Shown one piece after another: positions 36,322 to 44,910 of a DNA stretch of 64,000 nt. Positions within the stretch are counted from its first letter, which is position 1. Every line of letters starts with the position of its first letter. This stretch comes from CAZSDU01 sp963662525. Its GTDB lineage: Bacteria; Bacteroidota; Bacteroidia; Bacteroidales; FEN-979. The translations under genes were made by a program, and so were the position numbers. The notes beneath the pieces are model-generated. The model searched no databases. It was not told the DNA's origin and saw only the letters and a program-made list of their open reading frames with translations. Location: positions 2,666,001-2,730,000 of the forward strand of contig OY759717.1 in the NCBI GenBank assembly GCA_963662525.1, given 5' to 3'.

Positions 36322-39231
36322 ATGAAAAAACCTTACCTACTATTATTGTTGCTGACCATGTTAATCCAGACGATGATGGCACAGGATATTCAGGTCAGCG
36401 GAACGATAAGTTCCTCGGATGACAAGATGCCTGTGCCCGGAGTAACCATTATGCTAAAAGGCAGCACACAGGGTACTACGTCTGACCTTAACGGAAATTA
36501 TAAACTAAAGGCGCCTTTCAATGGTGTTTTGGTTTTCTCTTTCGTAGGAATGCAGACACAGGAAATCCCGATAAACGGAAGCAGGATTATTAATGTTAAA
36601 ATGGATGACCAGGACGTTCCACTTGGGGAGATCGTGGTGGTTGGGTACAGTACTACCAGCAAAAAGCTTCTCTCCGGCTCGGTCGAGTTGTTGAATGAAG
36701 ATGAGATTAAAAATATACCGATTCGTACAATAGATGGGGTTCTGCAAGGCCAGACGGCCGGACTCACCGTGACCTCCCAGTCGGGAACCCCCGGTGGTCA
36801 GAACATGATCAAACTCAGGGGCGGAAGTTCTATTAATGCCAGCAATCAGCCCCTGATTGTTATCGACGGAATACCTGCCATCACCGGTGAATATTCCCAG
36901 GTTGGGATGAGTGGTCAGGAAATCAATGCCATGAGCGACATCAACCCCAATGATATCGAATCCATGACTATCCTGAAGGATGCCTCAGCTACTTCGGTTT
37001 ATGGTGCACGGGCTTCCAATGGTGTTGTCCTGATCACTACCAAAAAAGGTAGCCGCGGTAAGACGGATGTATCGCTGAACCTTAGCTATGGATGGCAGAC
37101 CTTGCCGAAGGAGCGGATCATCCCGATGATGAGCGCCGCAGATTGGAATGCCTACAAAGGAACAAGTGTGGAAGGGATCAACACCGACTGGATGGACGAG
37201 ATCCTGAGGACAGCGCCCACGGCGAACACGGAACTTTCAGTAAGCAGTGGAAATGATAAATTCAGACTTTTTATCTCCGGTAACTACTATGACCAAACGG
37301 GTGTGGTTAAGGGATCATCTTATCAGCGGTATAGCGGACGTATCAATGCGGATTATAAGATCCTGCCCAACCTGACCATTGGTGGTGGTGTCGGAATTAC
37401 CTACTCGAAAAATGCCAGGGTGGAAGGCGATGCCACGTTAAATGGTCCTCTGCCAAACGCGATGTCGATACCTGCCATTTATCCCGTTTATGATGCCAAC
37501 GGTGATTACGACGAGTCCATGTTTTACGCCAACCCGGTTGCCATAGCCAATAATTCAATCAACAATGCATATACCAACCGCACGGCAGGAAATGCTTACG
37601 TCGAATACAAATTTCTAAATGGGTTTACTTTCACCTCTAAATTCGGGATCGATATCTATAATCTCCGGGAGCATAGTTACGACCCCACAACCACCCGGCA
37701 AGGAAAAAAATATAACGGACTGGGTATTGAAGGGACCAATTATGCCAGCAATATCACTACCAACAATGTTCTCCAGTATATCAGGGAATTTAATAAAAAG
37801 CACAATATCGATGTCCTGATCGGTCATAGTTTTGAGAAATACTCCAACCGGTCAACCTATATTGAAGGGATCAATTTTCCCAATGATAATCTCCAGTACA
37901 TGACTTCTGCCGGCACTATTCGTGCTGCTTCTGCAACCGCACTTGATCGTGTGATGAATTCTTATTTCGGTCAGTTCAAATACAATTACAAATTCAAATA
38001 TATTTTCACCCTGACAGCCCGGGCCGATGGTTCCTCTAAATTCGGGGTAAACAACAAATATGGTTATTTCCCGGCAGGTTCCTTCGCATGGCGTTTGTCG
38101 GAAGAACCTTTCCTGAAAAGTGTCAAATGGATCGATGAACTGAAAATCAGGGCTATCTGCGGGCAGACAGGCAATGACGGGATAGGTGATTTTGCCTCTC
38201 TCGGTCTGTACAGCGCCGGATACAATTATGGGGGCAATTCAGGGATCGCACCCACCCAGCTACCCAATCCCGACCTCAAGTGGGAAACTACCACCCAATA
38301 CGGACTGGGTTTTGACCTGTCGTTGTTCAAGAACAGGATCAGCCTGAATTTCGATGTGTATTACAACCATACCAAGGACCTGCTGCTGGAGAGACCGATC
38401 CCTTCTTCCTCGGGGTTTTACTCCATTTCCTCCAATATCGGGCAATTGGAGAACAAGGGACTTGAAGTTGTACTGAATACGGTGAATATTGATAAAGCAT
38501 TCACCTGGACTTCCTCCCTCAATTTTGCCATGAACCGCAACAAAGTTTTGAGTCTCTACCAGGATCAACCGATTGACGACATGGGCCGGGGCGGGAACCG
38601 GGTCGAGGTTGGCCAGCCAATAGGTATCTTTTATGGTCTTCATTGCCTTGGTGTTGACCCGACTACAGGGAACCTGGTGTATGAAGATGTCAATCACGAC
38701 GGCACCATCACCTCCGACGATCGCATCAAAACCGGCGATCCTAACCCCGATTTCACCGCGGGATTCACCAATGTGTTCAGCTATATGAATTTTGAACTCT
38801 CCATTTTCCTTCAGGCTGTATACGGGAATGATATTTTTAATGGAACACTGATGTACCTTGAATCGGGTACCGGAGAAGATAACCAGACGACCCGGATGAA
38901 TGGCAGATGGCAAAAACCAGGAGATATCACGCAATTCCCCAAGGTCGGTGACTCATATAAATCATCGAGATTCATTGAAGATGGTTCCTTCCTCAGAGTG
39001 AAGAACATCACGCTAAGCTATAATTTCAATAAAAAATGGATCAAAAAGATCGGGATGAAGTCTGCTAAAGTATATGCTACCGTCCAGAACCTATTCACCT
39101 TCACCAATTATTTCGGGATGGACCCCGAAGTAAACTATTATGGAGGCTCCAGCAATATCATCATCGGAACCGACTTCTTTACCTACCCGCAATCACGCAC
39201 TATCCTGGTCGGATTGAGTTTTGTTTTTTAA
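36322..39231 (+). CDS. SusC/RagA-family TonB-linked outer-membrane importer
   Basis: The 969-residue outer-membrane receptor begins with a signal peptide, then a carboxypeptidase-D-regulatory-like domain (VSGTISSSDDKMPVPGVTIMLKG). A plug domain follows (IVVVGYSTTSKKLLSGSVE), with the SusC signature SATSVYGARASNGVVLIT and KKGSRGKTD. A 22-strand barrel ends in GLSFVF with a terminal Phe. SusC proteins take up oligomers through a SusD lid, driven by TonB. Here it lies directly behind two cyanophycinases and before susD, so its cargo is probably peptide-like rather than glycan; this is inference. No anti-sigma or HTCS regulator is adjacent. Confidence 0.95.
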   Translation: MKKPYLLLLLLTMLIQTMMAQDIQVSGTISSSDDKMPVPGVTIMLKGSTQGTTSDLNGNYKLKAPFNGVLVFSFVGMQTQEIPINGSRIINVKMDDQDVPLGEIVVVGYSTTSKKLLSGSVELLNEDEIKNIPIRTIDGVLQGQTAGLTVTSQSGTPGGQNMIKLRGGSSINASNQPLIVIDGIPAITGEYSQVGMSGQEINAMSDINPNDIESMTILKDASATSVYGARASNGVVLITTKKGSRGKTDVSLNLSYGWQTLPKERIIPMMSAADWNAYKGTSVEGINTDWMDEILRTAPTANTELSVSSGNDKFRLFISGNYYDQTGVVKGSSYQRYSGRINADYKILPNLTIGGGVGITYSKNARVEGDATLNGPLPNAMSIPAIYPVYDANGDYDESMFYANPVAIANNSINNAYTNRTAGNAYVEYKFLNGFTFTSKFGIDIYNLREHSYDPTTTRQGKKYNGLGIEGTNYASNITTNNVLQYIREFNKKHNIDVLIGHSFEKYSNRSTYIEGINFPNDNLQYMTSAGTIRAASATALDRVMNSYFGQFKYNYKFKYIFTLTARADGSSKFGVNNKYGYFPAGSFAWRLSEEPFLKSVKWIDELKIRAICGQTGNDGIGDFASLGLYSAGYNYGGNSGIAPTQLPNPDLKWETTTQYGLGFDLSLFKNRISLNFDVYYNHTKDLLLERPIPSSSGFYSISSNIGQLENKGLEVVLNTVNIDKAFTWTSSLNFAMNRNKVLSLYQDQPIDDMGRGGNRVEVGQPIGIFYGLHCLGVDPTTGNLVYEDVNHDGTITSDDRIKTGDPNPDFTAGFTNVFSYMNFELSIFLQAVYGNDIFNGTLMYLESGTGEDNQTTRMNGRWQKPGDITQFPKVGDSYKSSRFIEDGSFLRVKNITLSYNFNKKWIKKIGMKSAKVYATVQNLFTFTNYFGMDPEVNYYGGSSNIIIGTDFFTYPQSRTILVGLSFVF

Positions 39232-39249
39232 CCATTAACACCAAAAAAG

Positions 39250-40584
39250 ATGAAAAAATTGATATATATAATGATGGTGGTCTCCCTGGCCACGATCTCC
39301 TGTAAAAAGATGCTCGATGTTCAGCCAACAGATTCTATTTCGGCTGATCAGGCCATCAAGGATAAAACAGGGGTGGACAAAGCCATCACTGGAGCTTATT
39401 ATTCCCTGCATGATGTGGGCAATTACGGACGAAACAAAGTTATCGTGGAAGATCTGGCTGCCGATAATCTGGCCTGGACAGGTACTACCCGCGATTATCA
39501 GCAGATTGGAGAAAATCTGATTGCATCCGACAACGGAATTATTGATGGTATATGGTCATCGAATTACGATTGCATCAACCGGGTGAACAATGTGCTCTCC
39601 CGAATTGACGGCATTGACATGTCTACCGATGACCGGAATAGGTATACAGGGGATGGCCTTTTCCTCCGGGCTTTATCTCATTTCAACCTCTTGAGCTATT
39701 TTGGTGGAATTCCCATCAAGACCAAACCAACGCTGGACCTTAGCACGATCAACCAGGCCCGCAATACGGTAGCTGAAGTTTATTCCCAGATTATTGCTGA
39801 TCTGCAACAGGCCGAACAAATTTTGCCAGCCACCAGGCCCTTAGGTTGGGCCAGCGCTTTCAGTGCAAAGGCCTTGTTAGCCAGGGTATATCTGGCACAA
39901 TTCCAATATACCGGCGATGCAGCTATCGGAGCGCTGGCTAAAGCAAAGGCTGATGAAGTGATCAATGATGGCGGATTCACCCTGGCCCCGGCTTTTACTG
40001 ACCTTTTCCATGGGAATACAACGGAATCTATTTTCGAGGTAATTTTTGATGCCCAGAACTATAACCGTTTGGCTCAATATTTCTTTCCCGTCAGTCTTAC
40101 CGGCCGCTATGAGGTTTCACCACCTACTGCCTTTGTTCAGGGTTTCCAGAATACCGATACAACAAGGTTCAATGCTTCCATCACGTTTGATGAGAATAAT
40201 CTGCCGTATGGAATCAAATACACTGATTACACTTCGGGTACCGACCGGGTATATGTGCTTCGCCTTGCTGAAATGTACATGATACGTGCAGAAGTCCTGG
40301 CCTATTCGAATGGAAATATCGAAGATATCCGGAGTGATATCAACACCCTGCGACTGAGGGCTGGTTTAATACCCACAACAGCCACTACCTATGATGAGCT
40401 GAAGCTGGCCATTGAAAACGAACGCAGGCATGAGTTTGCTTTTGAGAGCCAGCGCTGGTCCGACCTGGTCAGAACAAAAAGAGCAACCACAATCCTGGGA
40501 ATCGATGAGAAATATACCCTCTTTCCGATACCCCTGAGCGAGTTGCAAACAAATACACTGATGACCCAGAATCCGGGGTATTGA
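39250..40584 (+). CDS. SusD/RagB-family outer-membrane lipoprotein
   Basis: SusD binds the cargo as a lid on SusC. The 444-residue protein has a lipobox (SLATISCKKML, Cys at about 18) and the SusD helical repeats (GAYYSLHDVGNYGRN, LFLRALSHFNLLSYFGG, ARNTVAEVYSQIIADL). The C-terminal RagB region has FAFESQRWSDLVRTKR and ends in LFPIPLSELQTN....NPGY. It is somewhat short for SusD (often 500-600 residues), mainly in the middle. It is 18 bp downstream of susC and read with it. Confidence 0.95.
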   Translation: MKKLIYIMMVVSLATISCKKMLDVQPTDSISADQAIKDKTGVDKAITGAYYSLHDVGNYGRNKVIVEDLAADNLAWTGTTRDYQQIGENLIASDNGIIDGIWSSNYDCINRVNNVLSRIDGIDMSTDDRNRYTGDGLFLRALSHFNLLSYFGGIPIKTKPTLDLSTINQARNTVAEVYSQIIADLQQAEQILPATRPLGWASAFSAKALLARVYLAQFQYTGDAAIGALAKAKADEVINDGGFTLAPAFTDLFHGNTTESIFEVIFDAQNYNRLAQYFFPVSLTGRYEVSPPTAFVQGFQNTDTTRFNASITFDENNLPYGIKYTDYTSGTDRVYVLRLAEMYMIRAEVLAYSNGNIEDIRSDINTLRLRAGLIPTTATTYDELKLAIENERRHEFAFESQRWSDLVRTKRATTILGIDEKYTLFPIPLSELQTNTLMTQNPGY

Positions 40585-40614
40585 TCATTTTTCAAACTGT
40601 TAATATAGAAAACA

Positions 40615-41838
40615 ATGAAAAAAAATCTGTTATATATTATCCCGGTCCTGTTGATCCTGGCTTTGGGAGCAGGATGCAAAAAGAAGGACATGGGGACGCC
40701 TGCCGCCAGTACTGTGGCTAATTTTAGCTATGTAGTCAGCAATGATGGCTACGCACCCTGTGAAGTTGATTTTACCAATTTATCTATAAATGCCAAAGGG
40801 TATGCTTGGGATTTCGGGAACGGCCAGACTTCAACGGAAATTAACCCGAAGACCACTTATACAGCACCTGGTTTATACAGTGTTAAACTTACCTGTACAC
40901 CTCAAAATTCGGTGTATTATAACCAGGATGTTAAAACGATGGTTGTGAACATCAAAGACCCGCTGGCCGGGCTGACTCAGGTGTTTTACTTTACTACCAG
41001 AGGTACAGTGGGGAATGGTCATATGGTTATCCTGGATGATGCCCCTCCGCTGATCCAGGATTTTGAGGAAGCTGACATGTCAAGACCTTATGGCATTGCA
41101 GTGGATACTGCGCATAAGAAAGTATACATCACCGATTATTCCAACCAGGCTATCTACCGGTATGATGCCGATGGAAAAAATGGACAAAAAATACTGGATG
41201 CCAATGTTCCGGGCCAGGAAATCGTCGGAGATGCAGAAGCTATCTTCGTGCTTGCTGATAAAATCTATTGGGGACGTACCGGAGGAATCTACCGTGCTAA
41301 CCTCGATGGAACCAATCCCGAATTATTCATTGCCATGAATGGCGGGGCAACAGAGCCTCAGTATCCGATCGACATGCAATATGACCCCACAACAAATAAA
41401 ATTTACCTGGTCAATGATAAAACGGATTACCTGGGGGGCTTCTGGTCTGTGAATTTCGATGGAACGGATTTTACTCAGATAACCATCGATGCTCCAGGTA
41501 CCTCTGATGTTGATGGCACCGCCCTGGAGATGGATTTCAGGAATGGGAAAGCATACCTGGTTCTTTATGGTTCAGCTGGCACTGTAGCCACGGAAAACGG
41601 AGTGTATATGTGCAACCTGGATGGAACAGGTTTCACCCGGATTGGCGATTACGGGCTCAAGGCCACCTGGGGTATTACCATTGATGAGCAACGAAATAAG
41701 CTCTTCTGGGGAGTTAAAAATTCAAATTCAGATCCTGATGGGAAGATCATCCGGGCCAACCTCGATGGTTCCGGACAGGAAGACTGGATTACCGGGGTAA
41801 GTCCTCATGCCATGACAGTAGCCTGGATCAAGCTGTAG
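40615..41838 (+). CDS. PKD-domain and beta-propeller outer-membrane lipoprotein
   Basis: The 407-residue lipoprotein has a lipobox (ILALGAGCKKKD, Cys at about 21), then a PKD domain (about 30-120: CEVDFTNLSINAKGYAWDFG, TYTAPGLYSVKLTC). A six-bladed propeller of LDLR-YWTD type follows (YGIAVDTAHKKVYITDY, NLDGTNPELF, ITIDEQRNKLFWG, ANLDGSG). In SusCD loci, the gene in this place often codes for a surface ligand-binding lipoprotein (SusE/F-like). It lies 30 bp after susD, and an imperfect inverted repeat that may end the transcript comes next. Confidence 0.85.
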   Translation: MKKNLLYIIPVLLILALGAGCKKKDMGTPAASTVANFSYVVSNDGYAPCEVDFTNLSINAKGYAWDFGNGQTSTEINPKTTYTAPGLYSVKLTCTPQNSVYYNQDVKTMVVNIKDPLAGLTQVFYFTTRGTVGNGHMVILDDAPPLIQDFEEADMSRPYGIAVDTAHKKVYITDYSNQAIYRYDADGKNGQKILDANVPGQEIVGDAEAIFVLADKIYWGRTGGIYRANLDGTNPELFIAMNGGATEPQYPIDMQYDPTTNKIYLVNDKTDYLGGFWSVNFDGTDFTQITIDAPGTSDVDGTALEMDFRNGKAYLVLYGSAGTVATENGVYMCNLDGTGFTRIGDYGLKATWGITIDEQRNKLFWGVKNSNSDPDGKIIRANLDGSGQEDWITGVSPHAMTVAWIKL

Positions 41839-41871
41839 TTCGTAATTTGTTGCATACATCTGTACATGAAA

Positions 41872-42026
41872 AGAAGCTGTCTCAAAAGTTATTTAACCAC
41901 AAAGGACACGAAGTCATCCACAAAGTACACAATAATTAAGGTGTTGATATTTTACTCTTTGTGTCCTTTTGTCAATTCTTTGCGACCTTTGTGGTTAGAC
42001 TTTTTCATTTTGTGAGACAACTTCTT
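41872..42026. repeat. MITE-like imperfect inverted repeat
   Basis: The ends agaagctgtctcaaaa (41872-41887) and ttttgtgagacaacttct (42009-42026) are inverted copies with a few mismatches. The interior also carries inverted aaccacaaagg/cctttgtggtt pieces. The whole 155-bp element has no gene. CTGTCTCAAAA-type ends are known from insertion sequences, so a non-autonomous IS derivative is plausible. As it folds on itself, it may also end the transcripts coming from both sides. Confidence 0.65.
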
Positions 42027-42053
42027 TCTTAAATTAATTGAAGAAGGGATACG

Positions 42054-43154
42054 CTATTTGATCAGGAACATCTTATTAGTACTGATCTGATTATTGAATC
42101 TGATGGTGTAGTAATAAACGCCAGCAGGTAGATCATGGGCATTGAAATTCATGGTGTGCGGACCTTTCGATTGATCAGCATTCACCAGGGTTGCCACTTC
42201 ATTGCCGATGACATTATAAAGCTTCAGACTAACAAATCCATCATCGGGCAAATTATAGCTGATTTCTGTTGATTGCCTGAAGGGATTGGGATGATTTTGT
42301 TCAAGCCTGAGTCCTTTTACAGAAGTTCCGGGATCTTCAACGGAAGTGATCAGTATATTGTACTTCTCTATCGCTGCCGTAATGTTCGATAACATGGTCG
42401 GTTCATCAGCCCCGAGCGCCATGGCATAATATACATTAAAAGATGCCCCCGGATCTAAAACTACGGGATCCTGAGCTGTAATGGTAACCGGACCGTCAGC
42501 GGTTTCGGAAGCATACAAAGGCTGTAATGCCCCGGTATTCATCCAATTCCAGTAACTCGTATCAGCCTCATATTCATCATACCATTCAAAAGAATAAAGG
42601 GATGATAAGGATGCAGAGAGAAGTTTCATGCCCATATTCACCTCTGCGCCCCTGTGGAACCGGATTACTCCCTCAGCGCTGTTGTATGATACAGAATCAT
42701 ATCCATACTCCTCATTCAGATATGGAATAATATCAAGACCTGCTGATGCATTAATGGCAGTTGCTTCATTATTCTCTATGGTGAATTTGACGATGGTGAA
42801 AGCGCCGTCATTCCATCCGAAGGCACGCAATCTTGCAATTACATCAGGTGGTTCTTCGGAATATTCATTGTTATAGGCGCCATAGATTTCAAAATCACTC
42901 AAAGTTGGATTGTCAACCAGAACCGTCGGTTCTTCCACATCTGCATCCAGTTTGTAATTAAATACAGTGGTTGGTGAACTTGCGACTAAAACTGCGGCGC
43001 GATACAGTTGGTAGGTGCCATCCGGAGTGTACAGCGCGATGCCGCCATATTCATCAACTTCAACATTCAAAGCACCTGTACTGAATGATGCCTGGGAATA
43101 GCTGTTTGTGATGAAAAGAAGCATCACTGCAAGAAAAAGTAAAGTTTTTTTCAT
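42054..43154 (-). CDS. secreted protein with T9SS type A sorting domain
   Basis: The 366-residue protein has a signal peptide (MKKTLLFLAVMLLFITNSYS), a beta-rich body of about 250 residues (VEVDEYGGIALYTPDGTYQ, IVKFTIENNEATAINASAG) and a C-terminal sorting domain of about 80 residues: RLEQNHPNPFRQSTEISYNL, LKLYNVIGNEV, LPAGVYYYTIRFNNQIS. The last part directs it through the type IX secretion system, after which the domain is usually cut off. I do not recognise the body. It faces the SusCD operon, and its promoter (43189-43196) lies beside that of the YfcC permease, transcribed in the opposite direction. Confidence 0.8.
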   Translation of the reverse strand: MKKTLLFLAVMLLFITNSYSQASFSTGALNVEVDEYGGIALYTPDGTYQLYRAAVLVASSPTTVFNYKLDADVEEPTVLVDNPTLSDFEIYGAYNNEYSEEPPDVIARLRAFGWNDGAFTIVKFTIENNEATAINASAGLDIIPYLNEEYGYDSVSYNSAEGVIRFHRGAEVNMGMKLLSASLSSLYSFEWYDEYEADTSYWNWMNTGALQPLYASETADGPVTITAQDPVVLDPGASFNVYYAMALGADEPTMLSNITAAIEKYNILITSVEDPGTSVKGLRLEQNHPNPFRQSTEISYNLPDDGFVSLKLYNVIGNEVATLVNADQSKGPHTMNFNAHDLPAGVYYYTIRFNNQISTNKMFLIK

Positions 43155-43188
43155 AGGTTTACATTTTATGGTTCAACTTCTGTTCAGA

Positions 43189-43196
43189 CAAAGATA
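43189..43196 (-). promoter_or_regulatory. possible -7 box for the T9SS type A gene
   Basis: On the minus strand TATCTTTG fits TAnnTTTG and lies about 34 bases before the ATG at 43154. No matched -33 box was found at the expected distance. Confidence 0.4.
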
Positions 43197-43217
43197 ATAA
43201 TTCTGTTGAAAAAAAAA

Positions 43218-43225
43218 TAAATTTG
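43218..43225 (+). promoter_or_regulatory. possible -7 box for the YfcC-type permease gene
   Basis: TAAATTTG fits TAnnTTTG and lies about 34 bases before the ATG at 43260. It is paired head to head with the box at 43189-43196. Confidence 0.4.
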
Positions 43226-43259
43226 CAGATTCTTACCTGAACCTGATAAATTTTTTTCA

Positions 43260-44651
43260 ATGGAAAAGAAAAGAATCCCCCATACTTTAATTATCATCTC
43301 CTTTATACTCATCCTTTTTTTAATTCTTACCTGGATCATCCCTGCCGGTCAGTTTGATCGTCATGATTATCATGGCCGCCAGGTCGTGGTTCCCGGAACT
43401 TATCATACCGTTGACCCGAAGCCACAGGGATTTATGGAGTTATTCACGGCACCCATCAAAGGGATGATGTCGGCCTCCCAGATCATCGCCCTTGTATTGC
43501 TGATCGGAGGCGCATTCGGGATCGTCAGCAAGACCGGGGCGATCAATGCGGGATTGGCCGGTGTCCTTGAAGCTACACGCAGGAATCCGGCCATCAAGAG
43601 ATTCATCATACCCATTATCATGTTCCTCTTTTCATTGGCCGGAGCTTCCTTTGGCATGTCAGAAGAGGTGATGGTATTTATCCTCATTACGATCCCTCTG
43701 GCCATTGCCATGGGCTACGATTCTCTGACCGGCATTGCCATGCCCTTTATCGGTGCTGCATCTGGTTTCGCAGGCGCATTCAGCAACCCCTTCACCATCG
43801 GTATTGCCCAGGGCATTTCTGAAATACCGATTTTCAGCGGCTGGGAATACCGCATTGTCGTCTGGCTTGTACTCATGACTGCCGCCATTATCTTTGTCAT
43901 GCTCTATGCCAGGAGGATCGAGAAGAACCCTGAAAAAAGCCTGGTATATGAAATTGACCGGAAAAGAGATCTCACGGCATATCATTCCTCGGAAGATCTT
44001 GTCCTTACCCTGAAAAGGAAACTGGCACTGATCATTTTCTTCTCCTCCATCGTCATGCTCATAGTCGGAGTTAATCTGTGGGACTGGTACATTAACGAAA
44101 TTGCAGGATTGTTCCTGTTCATGGGCGTACTCACCGCATTGATCTACCGCCTGAACCCCAATATAGCTGTTGGGGCTTTCCTGGAAGGCGCCAGGGATAT
44201 GATGACCGCGGCTTTTGTCATAGGACTTACCCGTGGTATGCTGATCATAGCCACCGACGGAAAGATCATTGATACTATTCTTGCCGGAATTGCAGGAACC
44301 ATGGACATGTTCCCCAAGGTGGTATCCGTTCAGATGATGTTCGTATTTCAGGGCTTTATGAATTTCTTTGTCCCTTCCGGTTCGGGACAGGCGGCACTGA
44401 CCATGCCCCTGATGTCACCCCTGGCCGACCTGATAGGGATCACACGCCAGACGGCAGTATTGGCATTTCAATTAGGGGATGGGTTATTTACCAATATTTT
44501 TCCAACGAGTGGGGTAACCATGGGAATCTTGGCTATCGGGAATATTCCCTATGATAAATGGGTCAGGTTTATGTTCCCCTTGTCTGTTATTTTCCTGATC
44601 CTGGCCTGCCTTCTCCTGATCCCGCCTGTGCTATTATTCACGTATCACTGA
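43260..44651 (+). CDS. YfcC-family permease (possible amino-acid transporter)
   Basis: The 463-residue inner-membrane protein has about 12 hydrophobic helices. The family marks are TWIIPAGQFDRHDYHGRQVV near the start, MSEEVMVFILITIPLAIAMGYDSLTG, GFAGAFSNPFTIGIAQ, and FFVPSGSGQAALTMPLMSPLADL near the end. YfcC proteins belong to the DcuC/ArcD-related group and are annotated as basic amino-acid antiporters in some bacteria. If the upstream genes do degrade cyanophycin, uptake or exchange of arginine, ornithine or dipeptide would fit; there is no direct evidence. It is separately promoted, and a tRNA-Gln gene lies opposite and downstream. Confidence 0.88.
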   Translation: MEKKRIPHTLIIISFILILFLILTWIIPAGQFDRHDYHGRQVVVPGTYHTVDPKPQGFMELFTAPIKGMMSASQIIALVLLIGGAFGIVSKTGAINAGLAGVLEATRRNPAIKRFIIPIIMFLFSLAGASFGMSEEVMVFILITIPLAIAMGYDSLTGIAMPFIGAASGFAGAFSNPFTIGIAQGISEIPIFSGWEYRIVVWLVLMTAAIIFVMLYARRIEKNPEKSLVYEIDRKRDLTAYHSSEDLVLTLKRKLALIIFFSSIVMLIVGVNLWDWYINEIAGLFLFMGVLTALIYRLNPNIAVGAFLEGARDMMTAAFVIGLTRGMLIIATDGKIIDTILAGIAGTMDMFPKVVSVQMMFVFQGFMNFFVPSGSGQAALTMPLMSPLADLIGITRQTAVLAFQLGDGLFTNIFPTSGVTMGILAIGNIPYDKWVRFMFPLSVIFLILACLLLIPPVLLFTYH

Positions 44652-44673
44652 GAAGAAGATAAAGAAGTTTTTG

Positions 44674-44744
44674 TTGACCCACCAGGATTCGAACCTGGAC
44701 CGAGAGAACCAAAATCTCTTGTGCTACCTTTACACCATGGGTCA
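44674..44744 (-). tRNA. tRNA-Gln (anticodon TTG)
   Basis: On the minus strand the 71-base sequence starts TGACCCA and ends TGGGTCAA. The D arm is short (GGTGTAAAGGTAGCAC). The anticodon stem AGAGA/TCTCT encloses TTTTGGT, giving TTG (glutamine). The T arm has GGTTCGAATCC. CCA is not encoded (the next bases are CAA). Confidence 0.93.
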
Positions 44745-44866
44745 AATTAAGTTACGATTTACGAATTAACTTGCTCAGGATAAGAGAAAGAGTAACAGGA
44801 ATGCCGTAAATCCTCATTTGCGAGTGCAAAAGTAGGAATTTTTTTTAAACGTTCAATTTTTATCGG

Positions 44867-44874
44867 TAAATTTG
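44867..44874 (+). promoter_or_regulatory. possible -7 box of the GT117 gene
   Basis: TAAATTTG fits TAnnTTTG. It lies 36 bases before the chosen ATG (44911). It also rules out the TTG at 44872 as the start codon, if the box is real. No upstream TTTG is seen. Confidence 0.4.
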
Positions 44875-44910
44875 TACTTTCGTGCCCTGATACCCGATAA
44901 ACAGTATTTT

